From: Osmia lignaria lignaria
Lineage: Eukaryota; Arthropoda; Insecta; Hymenoptera; Megachilidae
NCBI RefSeq assembly: GCF_051020975.1
Contig: NW_027478158.1
Coordinates: 9,796,001 to 9,860,000 of the forward strand
Length of the DNA: 64,000 nt
Direction: 5' to 3'
Positions within the stretch are counted from its first letter, which is position 1; the number at the start of each line of letters is the position of its first letter. A program made the position numbers and the translations under genes. Positions 53,937 through 64,000 of the stretch are shown here, in pieces. The notes beneath the pieces are model-generated. The model had not been told where the DNA came from. It did not search any database and worked only from the letters and a program-made list of their open reading frames with translations.

Positions 53937-56900
53937 TTGCAGATATATCTCAAGGGAAGGGGCCTGACGGACATATTTCGAGATATTTCTTCTTCTTGTT
54001 GTTCTTCTTCTGCACAGCTAAGCTGGAAGTGGCATTTGCAGCTCGCAATAGTGCAGAGTTATCTCAAAGAAAGGGGCCACGGTGTTTCTGTATCTCTATT
54101 ATGTTGGTGCGGCTTCGGAACTTTTAAATATCTTGATATATCTCGAGAACTACGCATCTGATCAAAAAATATCATAGAACATAAAACGTAGGAAACTTAA
54201 TTCTCTACAAAAAAGGTCTCTTAACATTTTGCCATAGCTCGGTTCGTTTCCGAGATATTTGCAGATATATCTCAAGGGACGGGGCCTGACGGACATATTT
54301 CGAGATATTTCTTCTTCTTGTTGTTCTTCTTCTGCACAGCTAAGCTGGAAGTGGCATTTGCAGCTCGCAATAGTGCAGAGTTATCTCAAAGAAAGGGGCC
54401 ACGGTGATTCTGTATCTCTATTATGTTGGTGCGGCTTCGGAACTTTTAAATATCTTGATATATCTCGAGAACTACGCATCTGATCAAAAAATATCATAGA
54501 ACATAAAAAGTAGGAAACTTAATTCTCTACAAAAAAGGTCTCTTAAGATTTTGCCATAGCTCGCTTCCTTTCCGAGATATTTGCAGATATATCTCAAGGG
54601 AAGGGGCCTGACGGACATATTTCGAGATATTTTTTCTTCTTGTTGTTCTTCTTCTGCACAGCTAAGCTGGAAGTGGCATTTGCAGCTCGCAATCGTGCAG
54701 AGTTATCTCAAAGAAAGGGGCCACGGTGTTTCTGTATCTCTATTATGTTGGTGCGGCTTCGGAACTTTTAAATATCTTGATATATCTCGAGAACTACGCA
54801 TCTGATCAAAAAATATCATAGAACATAAAAAGTAGGAAACTTAATTCTCTACAAAAAAGGTCTCTCAACATTTTGCCATAGCTCGCTTCGTTTCCGAGAT
54901 ATTTGCAGATTTATCTCAAGGGAAGGGGCCTGACGGACATATTTCGAGATATTTCTTCTTCTTGTTGTTCTTCTTCTGCACAGCTAAACTGGAAGTGGCG
55001 TTTCCAGCTCGCAATAGTGCAGAGTTATCTCAAAGAAAGGGGCCACGGTGTTTCTGTATCTCTATTATGTTGGTGCGGCTTCGGAACTTTTAAATATCTT
55101 GATATATCTCGAGAACTACGCATCTGATCAAAAAATATCGTAGAACATAAAAAGTAGGAAACTTAATTCTCTACAAATAAAGTCTCATAACATTTTGCCA
55201 TAGCTCGCTTCGTTTCCGAGATATTTGCAGATTTATCTCAAGCGAAGGGGCCTGACGGACATATTTCGAGATATTTCTTCTTCTTGTTGTTCTTCTTCTG
55301 CACAGCTAAGCTGGAAGTGGCATTTGCAGCTCGCAATAGTGCAGAGTTATCTCAAAGAAAGGGGCCACGGTGTTTCTGTATCTCTATTATGTTGGTGCGG
55401 CTTCGGAACTTTTAAATATCTTGATATATCTCGAGAACTACGCATCCGATCAAAAAATATCATAGAACATAAAAAGTAGGAAACTTAATTCTCTACAAAA
55501 AAGCTCTCTTAACATTTTGCCATAGCTCGCTTCGTTTCCGAGATATTTGCAGATATATCTCAAGGGAAGGGGCCTGACGGACATATTTCGAGATATTTTT
55601 TCTTCTTGTTGTTCTTCTTCTGCACAGCTAAGCTGGAAGTGGCATTTGCAGCTCGCAATCGTGCAGAGTTATCTCAAAGAAAGGGGCCACGGTGTTTCTG
55701 TATATCTATTATGTTGGTGCGGCTTCGGAACTTTTAAATATCTTGATATATCTCGAGAACTACGCATCTGATCAAAAAATATCATAAAACGTAAAAAGTA
55801 GGAAACTTAATTCTCTACAAAAAAGGTCTCTTAACATTTTGCCATAGCTCGCTTCGTTTCCGAGATATTTGCAGATTTATCTCAAGGGAAGGGGCCTGAC
55901 GGACATATTTCGAGATATTTCTTCTTCTTGTTGTTCTTCTTCTGCACAGCTAAACTGGAAGTGGCATTTCCAGCTCGCAATAGTACAGAGTTATCTCAAA
56001 GAAAGGGGCCACGGTGTTTCTGTATCTCTATTATGTTGGTGCGGCTTCGGAACTTTTAAATATCTTGATATATCTCGAGAACTACGCATCTGATCGAAAA
56101 ATATCGTAGAACATAAAAAGTAGGAAACTTAATTCTCTACAAATAAAGTCTCATAACATTTTGCCATAGCTCGCTTCGTTTCCGAGATATTTGCAGATTT
56201 ATCTCAAGGGAAGGGGCCTGACGGACATATTTCGAGATATTTCTTCTTCTTGTTGTTCTTCTTCTGCACAGCTAAGCTGGAAGTGGCATTTGCAGCTCGC
56301 AATAGTGCAGAGTTATCTCAAAGAAAGGGGCCACGGTGTTTCTGTATCTCTATTATGTTGGTGCGGCTTCGGAACTTTTAAATATCTTGATATATCTCGA
56401 GAACTACGCATCTGATCAAAAAATATCATAGAACATAAAAAGTAGGAAACTTAATTCTCTACAAAAAAGGTCTCTTAACATTTTGCCATAGCTCGCTTCG
56501 TTTCCGAGATATTTGCAGATATATCTCAAGGGAAGGGGCCCGACGGACATATTTCGAGATATTTCTTCTTCTTGTTGTTCTTCTTCTGCACAGCTAAGCT
56601 GGAAGTGGCATTTGCAGCTCGCAATAGTGCAGAGTTATCTCAAAGAAAGGGGCCACGGTGTTTCTGTATCTCTATTATGTTGGTGCGGCTTCGGAACTTT
56701 TAAATATCTTGATATATCTCGAGAACTACGCATCTGATCAAAAAATATCATAGAACATAAAAAGTAGGAAACTTAAATCTCTACAAAAAATGTCTCTTAA
56801 CATTTTGCCATAGCTCGCTTCGTTTCCGAGATATTTGCAGATATATCTCAAGGGAAGGGGCCTGACGGACATATTTCGAGATATTTCTTCTTCTTGTTGT

Positions 56901-59732
56901 TCTTCTTCTGCACAGCTAAGCTGGAAGTGGCATTTGCAGCTCGCAATAGTGCAGAGTTATCTCAAAGAAAGGGGCCACGGTGTTTCTGTATCTCTATTAT
57001 GTTGGTGCGGCTTCGGAACTTTTAAATATCTTGATATATCTCGAGAACTACGCATCTGATCAAAAAATATCATAGAACATAAAACGTAGGAAACTTAATT
57101 CTCTACAAAAAAGGTCTCTTAACATTTTGCCATAGCTCGGTTCGTTTCCGAGATATTTGCAGATATATCTCAAGGGACGGGGCCTGACGGACATATTTCG
57201 AGATATTTCTTCTTCTTGTTGTTCTTCTTCTGCACAGCTATGCTGGAAGTGGCATTTGCAGCTCGCAATAGTGCAGAGTTATCTCAAAGAAAGGGGCCAC
57301 GGTGTTTCTGTATCTCTATTATGTTGGTGCGGCTTCGGAACTTTTAAATATCTTGATATATCTCGAGAACTACGCATCTGATCGAAAAATATCGTAGAAC
57401 ATAAAAAGTAGGAAACTTAATTCTCTACAAATAAAGTCTCATAACATTTTGCCATAGCTCGCTTCGTTTCCGAGATATTTGCAGATTTATCTCAAGGGAA
57501 GGGGCCTGACGGACATATTTCGAGATATTTCTTCTTCTTGTTGTTCTTCTTCTGCACAGCTAAGCTGGAAGTGGCATTTGCAGCTCGCAATAGTGCAGAG
57601 TTATCTCAAAGAAAGGGGCCACGGTGTTTCTGTATCTCTATTATGTTGGTGCGGCTTCGGAACTTTTAAATATCTTGATATATCTCGAGAACTACGCATC
57701 TGATCAAAAAATATCATAGAACATAAAAAGTAGGAAACTTAATTCTCTACAAAAAAGGTCTCTTAACATTTTGCCATAGCTCGCTTCGTTTCCGAGATAT
57801 TTGCAGATATATCTCAAGGGAAGGGGCCTGACGGACATATTTCCAGATATTTCTTCTTCTTGTTGTTCTTCTTCTGCACAGCTAAGCTGGAAGTGGCATT
57901 TGCAGCTCGCAATAGTGCAGAGTTATCTCAAAGAAAGGGGCCACGGTGTTTCTGTATCTCTATTATGTTGGTGCGGCTTCGGAACTTTTAAATATCTTGA
58001 TATATCTCGAGAACTACGCATCTGATCAAAAAATATCATAGAACATAAAACGTAGGAAACTTAATTCTCTACAAAAAAGGTCTCTTAACATTTTGCCATA
58101 GCTCGGTTCGTTTCCGAGATATTTGCAGATATATCTCAAGGGACGGGGCCTGACGGACATATTTCGAGATATTTCTTCTTCTTGTTGTTCTTCTTCTGCA
58201 CAGCTAAGCTGGAAGTGGCATTTGCAGCTCGCAATAGTGCAGAGTTATCTCAAAGAAAGGGGCCACGGTGTTTCTGTATCTCTATTATGTTGGTGCGGCT
58301 TCGGAACTTTTAAATATCTCGATATATCTCGAAAACTACGCTTCTGATTAAAAAATATCATAGAACATAAATTGTAGGAAACATAATTCTCTACAAAAAA
58401 GGTCTCTTAACATTTTGCCATAGCTCGCTTCGTTTCCGAGATATTTGCAGATTTATCTCAAGGGAAGGGGCCTGACGGCCATATTTCGAGATATTTCTTC
58501 ATCTTGTTGTTCTTCTTCTGCACAGCTAAGCTGGAAGTGGCATTTGCAGCTCGCAATAGTGGAGAGCTATCTCAAAGAAAGGGGCCACGGTGATTCTGTA
58601 TCTCTATTATGTTGGTGCGGCTTCGGAACTTTTAAATATCTTGATATATCTCGAGAACTACGCATCTGATCAAAAAATATCATAGAACATAAAAAGTAGG
58701 AAACTTAATTCTCTACAAAAAAGGTCTCTTAAGATTTTGCCATAGCTCGCTTCCTTTCCGAGATATTTGCAGATATATCTCAAGGGAAGGGGCCTGACGG
58801 ACATATTTCGAGATATTTTTTCTTCTTGTTGTTCTTCTTCTGCACAGCTAAGCTGGAAGTGGCATTTGCAGCTCGCAATCGTGCAGAGTTATCTCAAAGA
58901 AAGGGGCCACGGTGTTTCTGTATCTCTATTATGTTGGTGCGGCTTCGGAACTTTTAAATATCTTGATATATCTCGAGAACTACGCGTCTGATCAAAAAAT
59001 ATCATACAACATAAAAAGTAGGAAACTTAATTCTCTACAAAAAAGGTCTCTTAACATTTTGCCATAGCTCGCTTCGTTTCCGAGATATTTGCAGATTTAT
59101 CTCAAGGGAAGGGGCCTGACGGACATATTTCGAGATATTTCTTCTTCTTGTTGTTCTTCTTCTGCACAGCTAAACTGGAAGTGGCGTTTCCAGCTCGCAA
59201 TAGTGCAGAGTTATCTCAAAGAAAGGGGCCACGGTGTTTCTGTATCTCTATTATGTTGGTGCGGCTTCGGAACTTTTAAATATCTTGATATATCTCGAGA
59301 ACTACGCATCTGATCAAAAAATATCGTAGAACATAAAAAGTAGGAAACTTAATTCTCTACAAATAAAGTCTGATAACATTTTGCCATAGCTCGCTTCGTT
59401 TCCGAGATATTTGCAGATATATCTCAAGGGAAGGGGCCTGACGGACATATTTCGAGATATTTTTTCTTCTTGTTGTTCTTCTTCTGCACAGCTAAGCTGG
59501 AAGTGGCATTTGCAGCTCGCAATCGTGCAGAGTTATCTCAAAGAAAGGGGCCACGGTGTTTCTGTATATCTATTATGTTGGTGCGGCTTCGGAACTTTTA
59601 AATATCTTGATATATCTCGAGAACTACGCATCTGATCAAAAAATATCATAAAACGTAAAAAGTAGGAAACTTAATTCTCTACAAAAAAGGTCTCTTAACA
59701 TTTTGCCATAGCTCGCTTCGTTTCCGAGATAT
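53937..59732. repeat. Array section with 13-monomer repeat relationship
   Basis: Eighteen 322 bp monomers without any 319 bp copy. Monomers at 54581 and 54903 match 58767 and 59089 at +4,186 bp (13 x 322), sharing CTTAAGATTTTGCC and CGCTTCCTTTCC. Private variants include TCAAGCGAAGG and CGCATCCGATC in 55225 (the latter removes the stop of the conserved frame), GGGCCCGACGG in 56513, GCTATGCTGG in 57157 and TTTCCAGATATTTC in 57801. Confidence 0.8.
54259..54580. repeat. Hybrid monomer with an internal crossover
   Basis: The 5' half (CTCGGTTCG just upstream, CAAGGGACGGGG, GACGGACAT) matches the monomer at 58123, offset 3,864 bp. The 3' half (GGTGATTCTGTATC, AAAAAGTAGG linker, CTTAAGATTTTGCC) matches the monomer at 58445, offset 4,186 bp. 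The offset therefore changes by exactly one monomer inside this copy. Confidence 0.8.
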
Positions 59733-60054
59733 TTGCAGATTTATCTCAAGGGAAGGGGCCTGACGGACATATTTCGAGATATTTCTTCTTCTTGTTGTTC
59801 TTCTTCTGCACAGCTAAGCTGGAAGTGGCATTTGCAGCTCGCAATAGTGCAGAGTTATCTCAAAGAAAGAGGCCACGGTGTTTCTGTACCTCTATTATGT
59901 TGGTGCAGCTTCGGAACTTTTAAATATCTTGAAATATCTCGAGAACTACGCATCTGATCGAAAAATATCATAGAAGATAAAAAGTAGGAAACTTAATTCT
60001 CTACAAAAAAGGTCTCTTAACATTTTGCCATAGCTCTCTTCGTTTCCGAGATAT

Positions 60055-62630
60055 TTGCAGATTTATCTCAAGGGAAGGGGCCTGACGGACATATTTCGAG
60101 ATATTTCTTCTTCTTGTTGTTCTTCTTCTGCACAGCTAAGCTGGAAGTGGCATTTGCAGCTCGCAATAGTGCAGAGTTATCTCAAAGAAAGGGGCCACGG
60201 TATTTCTGTATCTCTATTATGTTGGTGCGGCTTCGGAACTTTTAAATATCTTGATATATCTCGAGAACTACGCAGCTGATCTAAAAATATCATAGAACAT
60301 AAAAAGTAGGAAACTTAAATCTCTACAAAAAAGGTCTCTTAACATTTTGCCATAGCTCGCTTCGTTTCCGAGATATTTGCAGATTTATCTCAAGGGAAGG
60401 GGCCTGACGGACATATTTCGAGATATTTCTTCTTCTTGTTGTTCTTCTTCTGCACAGCGAAACTGGAAGTGGCATTTCCAGCTCGCAATAGTGCAGAGTT
60501 ATCTCAAAGAAAGGGGCCACGGTGTTTCTGTATCTCTATTATGTTGGTGCGGCTTCGGAACTTTTAAATATCTTGATATATCTCGAGAACTACGCATCTG
60601 ATCAAAAAATATCATAGAAGATAAAAAGTAGGAAACTTAATTCTCTACAAAAAAGGTCTCTTAACATTTTGCCATAGCTCGCTTCGTTTCCGAGATATTT
60701 GCAGATTTATCTCAAGGGAAGGGTCCTGACGGACATATTTCGAGATATTTCTTCTTCTTGTTGTTCTTCTTCTGCACAGCTAAGCTGGAAGTGGCATGTG
60801 CAGCTCGCAATAGTGCAGAGTTATCTCAAAGAAAGGGGCCACGGTGTTTCTGTATCTCTATTATGTTGGTGCGGCTTCGGAACTTTTAAATATCTTGATA
60901 TATCTCGAGAACTACGCATCTGATCAAAAAATATCATAGAACATAAATTGTAGGAAACATAATTCTCTACAAAAAGCGTCGCCTAACATTTTGCCATAGC
61001 TCGCTTCGTTTCCGAGATATTTGCAGATTCAGCTCAAAGGAACTGGCCTGACGGACATATTTCGAGATATTTCTTCTTCCTGTTGTTCTTCCTCTGCACA
61101 GCTAAGCTGGAAGTGGCATTTGCAGCTCGCAATAGTGCAGAGTTATCTCAAAGAAAGGGGCCACGGTGTTTCTGTATCTCTATTATGTTGGTGCGGCTTC
61201 GGAACTTTTAAATATCTTGATATATCTCGAGAACTACGCATCTGATCAAAAAATATCAGAGAACATAAATTGTAGGAAACATAATTCTCTACAAAAAAGG
61301 TCTCTTAACATTTTGCCATAGCTCGCTTCGTTTCCGAGATATTTGCAGATTTATCTCAAGGGAAGGGGCCTGACGGACATATTTCGAGATATTTCTTCTT
61401 CTTGTTGTTCTTCTTCTGCACAGCTAAGCTGGAAGTGGCATTTGCAGCTCGCAATAGTGCAGAGTTATCTCAAAGAAAGGGGCCACGGTGTTTCTGTATC
61501 TCTATTATGTTGGTGCGGCTTCGGAACTTTTAAATATCTTGATATATCTCGAGAACTACGCAACTGATCAAAAAATATCATAAAAGATAAAAAGTAGGAA
61601 ACTTAATTCTCTACAAAAAAGGTCTCTTAACATTTTGCCATAGCTCGCTTCGTTTCCGAGATATTTGCAGATTTATCTCAAGGGAAGGGGCCTGACGGAC
61701 ATATTTCGAGATATTTCTTCTTCTTGTTGTTCTTCTTCTGCACAGCGAAACTGGAAGTGGCATTTCCAGCTCGCAATAGTGCAGAGTTATCTCAAAGAAA
61801 GGGGCCACGGTGTTTCTGTATCTCTATTATGTTGGTGCGGCTTCGGAACTTTTAAATATCTTGATATATCTCGAGAACTACGCATCTGATCAAAAAATAT
61901 CATAGAAGATAAAAAGTAGGAAACTTAATTCTCTACAAAAAAGGTCTCTTAACATTTTGCCATAGCTCGCTTCGTTTCCGAGATATTTGCAGATTTATCT
62001 CAAGGGAAGGGTCCTGACGGACATATTTCGAGATATTTCTTCTTCTTGTTGTTCTTCTTCTGCACAGCTAAGCTGGAAGTGGCATGTGCAGCTCGCAATA
62101 GTGCAGAGTTATCGCAAAGAAAGGGGCCACGGTGTTTCTGTATCTCTATTATGTTGGTGCGGCTTCGGAACTTTTAAATATCTTGATATATCTCGAGAAC
62201 TACGCATCTGATCAAAAAATATCATAGAACATAAATTGTAGGAAACATAATTCTCTACAAAAAACGTCGCCTAACATTTTGCCATAGCTCGCTTCGTTTC
62301 CGAGATATTTGCAGATTCATCTCAAAGGAACTGGCCTGACGGACATATTTCGAGATATTTCTTCTTCCTGTTGTTCTTCCTCTGCACAGCTAAGCTGGAA
62401 GTGGCATTTGCAGCTCGCAATAGTGCAGAGTTATCTCAAAGAAAGGGGCCACGGTGTTTCTGTATCTCTATTATGTTGGTGCGGCTTCGGAACTTTTAAA
62501 TATCTTGATATATCTCGAGAACTACGCATCTGATCAAAAAATATCAGAGAACATAAATTGTAGGAAACATAATTCTCTACAAAAAAGGTCTCTTAACATT
62601 TTGCCATAGCTCTCTTCGTTTCCGAGATAT
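60055..62630. repeat. Four-monomer (1,288 bp) tandem higher-order repeat, two copies
   Basis: Copies are 60055-61342 and 61343-62630. The order is a common monomer with altered end (TACGCAGCTGATC or TACGCAACTGATC), a CACAGCGAAACTGG monomer, a GGGTCCTGACGG/GGCATGTGCAGC monomer, and a CTCAAAGGAACTGGCC/CTTCCTGTTG monomer. Differences include TTATCGCAAAG in 61987 and GATTCATCTC versus GATTCAGCTC in the last monomer. Confidence 0.87.
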
Positions 62631-63918
62631 TTGCAGATTTATCTCAAGGGAAGGGGCCTGACGGACATATTTCGAGATATTTCTTCTTCTTGTTGTTCTT
62701 CTTCTGCACCGCTAAGCTGGAAGTGGCATTTGCAGCTCGCAATAGTGCAGAGTTATCTCAAAGAAAGAGGCCACGGTGTTTCTGTACCTCTATTATGTTG
62801 GTGCAGCTTCGGAACTTTTAAATATCTTGATATATCTCGAGAACTACGCATCTGATCAAAAAAAATCATAGAAGATAAAAAGTAGGAAACTTAATTCTCT
62901 ACAAAAAAGGTCTCTTAACATTTTGCCATAGCTCGCTTCGTTTCCGAGATATTTGCAGATTTATCTCAAGGGAAGAGGCCTGACGGACATATTTCGAGAT
63001 ATTTCTTCTTCTTGTTGTTCTTCTTCTGCACAGCTAAGCTGGAAGTGGCATTTGCAGCTCGCAATAGTGCAGAGTTATCTCAAAGAAAGGGGCCACGGTG
63101 TTTCTGTATCTCTATTATGTTGGTGCGGCTTCGGAACTTTTAAATATCTTGATATATCCCTAGAACTACGCATCTGATCAAAAAATATCATAGAAGATAA
63201 AAAGTAGGAAACTTAATTCTCTACAAAAAAGGTCTCTGAACATTTTGCCATAGCTCGCTTCGTTTCCGAGATATTTGCAGATTTATCTCAAGGGAAGGGG
63301 CCTGACGGACATATTTCGAGATATTTCTTCTTCTTGTTGTTCTTCTTCTGCACAGATAAACTGGAAGTGGCATTTCCAGCTCGCAATAGTGCAGAGTTAT
63401 CTCAAAGAAAGGGGCCACGGTGTTTCTGTATCTCTATTATGTTGGTGCGGCTTCGGAACTTTTAAATATCTTGATATATCTCGAGAACTACGCATCTGAT
63501 CAAAAAATATCATAGAAGATAAAAAGTAGGAAACTTAATTCTCTACAAAAAAGGTCTCTTAGCATTTTGCCATAGCTCGCTTCGTTTCCGAGATATTTGC
63601 AGATTTATCTCAAGGGAAGGGGCCTGACGGACATATTTCGAGATATTTCTTCTTCTTGTTGTTCTTCTTCTGCACCGCTAAGCTGGAAGTGGCATTTGCA
63701 GCTCGCAATAGTGCAGAGTTATCTCAAAGAAAGAGGCCACGGTGTTTCTGTACCTCTATTATGTTGGTGCAGCTTCGGAACTTTTAAATATCTTGATATA
63801 TCTCGAGAACTACGCATCTGATCAAAAAATATCATAGAAGATAAAAAGTAGGAAACTTAATTCTCTACAAAAAAGGTCTCTTAACATTTTGCCATAGCTC
63901 GCTTCGTTTCCGAGATAT
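62631..63918. repeat. Three-monomer (966 bp) repeat at right end
   Basis: The monomer at 62631 (CTGCACCGCTAAG, CTGTACCTC, GTGCAGCTTC) recurs at 63597, and the following monomer start with GGGAAGAGGCC at 62953 recurs at 63919, giving a 966 bp period. The monomer at 59733 shares CTGTACCTC and GTGCAGCTTC but not CACCGC. Confidence 0.8.
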
Positions 63919-64000
63919 TTGCAGATTTATCTCAAGGGAAGAGGCCTGACGGACATATTTCGAGATATTTCTTCTTCTTGTTGTTCTTCTTCTGCACAGC
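63919..64000. repeat. Partial monomer at right edge
   Basis: This is the first 82 bp of a monomer of the GGGAAGAGGCC type, cut by the window end just after the TTC/TTG tract. The array evidently continues beyond the window. Confidence 0.9.

Larger units (their letters stand above)
1..64000. repeat. Satellite DNA array, 322 bp monomer, 198 complete copies
   Basis: The same roughly 322 bp sequence repeats head to tail over the entire window with no interruption by unique DNA, inverted copies or transposons. Taking TTGCAGATT as the arbitrary start, complete monomers begin at 268 and the last complete one begins at 63597. All steps are 322 bp except 25 of 319 bp and two of 307 bp; 197 x 322 minus 75 minus 30 gives exactly the 63,329 bp between first and last start, so there is no other net length change. 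Monomers differ by few substitutions, mostly shared by sets of monomers. Such arrays are known from centromeric, pericentromeric and subtelomeric heterochromatin of eukaryotes; which of these applies here cannot be told from the sequence. I do not recognise the family. Confidence 0.98.
59733..64000. repeat. More diverged right-hand section of the array
   Basis: Monomers here carry many variants not seen in the rest of the window: ATAGAAGATAAAAAG linkers, CTGTACCTCTATT with GTGCAGCTTCGG, CACAGCGAAACTGG, GGGTCCTGACGG, GGCATGTGCAGC, CTTCCTGTTG, GCGTCGCCTAAC, ATCAGAGAAC and ATATCCCTAGAAC. There are no 319 bp monomers. Higher divergence between neighbours is what theory and known satellites show near array edges, where homogenising exchange is weaker, but the edge itself is not in the window. 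Confidence 0.75.

Noticed and set aside
55225..55479. 84-codon frame extending into the linker
   Set aside because: A single T to C change in the terminal TGA context (CGCATCCGATC) lets the frame run on for ten codons into the A-rich linker; there is no sign of function.
60323..60520. Minus-strand frames of 65 codons here and at 61611-61808 and 63221-63418
   Set aside because: They arise in three related monomers from changes such as CACAGCGAAAC or CACAGATAAAC that remove an antisense stop; they have no independent support.
268..63821. The recurrent 73-75 codon plus-strand frames as a large tandem family of small genes
   Set aside because: All start at TTG with no in-frame ATG, no upstream signals are seen, and the 322 bp unit is not a multiple of three. 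Variants change amino acids freely, and the frame is kept because the monomers are nearly identical. The only ATG common to monomers (in TATTATGTTGG) opens a frame of nine codons.
1..64000. CRISPR array or other spaced direct-repeat system
   Set aside because: The entire 322 bp unit, not a short repeat with unique spacers, is conserved, and the intervals between any short motif are themselves repeated.
1..64000. Terminal repeats or target-site duplications of a transposon, or a rolling-circle element
   Set aside because: No inverted or long terminal repeats, no transposase-like frame and no break in the tandem phase are seen anywhere in the window.

Overview
The whole 64 kb window is one uninterrupted satellite DNA array in a single head-to-tail orientation. 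I see no protein-coding gene, RNA gene, transposon, CRISPR array or unique sequence in it. The basic unit is 322 bp, about 39% GC by hand count on one consensus-like copy. With the arbitrary boundary at the TTG of TTGCAGATT, complete monomers start at 268, 590, 912 and so on to 63597. There are 198 complete monomers and a partial one at each edge. Step lengths are 322 bp except for 25 monomers of 319 bp and two of 307 bp, and these account exactly for the distance from 268 to 63597.

The host is a eukaryote: a tandem array of this length, uniformity and hierarchical order is typical of centromeric, pericentromeric or subtelomeric heterochromatin. CpG is not obviously depleted (about 11 per monomer against about 12 expected), which fits an invertebrate such as an arthropod better than a vertebrate. 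That is weak inference; I do not recognise the satellite family.

Layout. (1) 1-868: array outside the large duplication. (2) 869-25614: segment A, 24,746 bp. (3) 25615-52608: segment B, a nearly identical direct repeat of A. B is 2,248 bp longer because of an extra seven-monomer block; the offset to A is 24,746 before the block and 26,994 after it. (4) 52652-53936: a further copy of the four monomers at 50723-52007. (5) 53937-59732: ordinary monomers with a 13-monomer repeat relationship and a visible hybrid monomer. (6) 59733-64000: a more diverged zone with private variants and local 1,288 bp and 966 bp repeats, possibly nearer an array edge.

Within A and B, monomer subfamilies recur in fixed orders, giving nested higher-order repeats of 3, 5, 11 and 13 monomers. 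They are defined by diagnostic changes: a 3 bp deletion, the TTCAGCTCAAAGTAACGG start, the CTCGAAAACTACGCTTC end with AAATTGTAGG linker, and the AAATAAAGTCTCATAAC linker. The pattern is that of repeated in-register unequal crossover and gene conversion. Every monomer carries a similar 73-75 codon open frame, but it starts at TTG with no ATG and is best explained as a by-product of sequence homogeneity.
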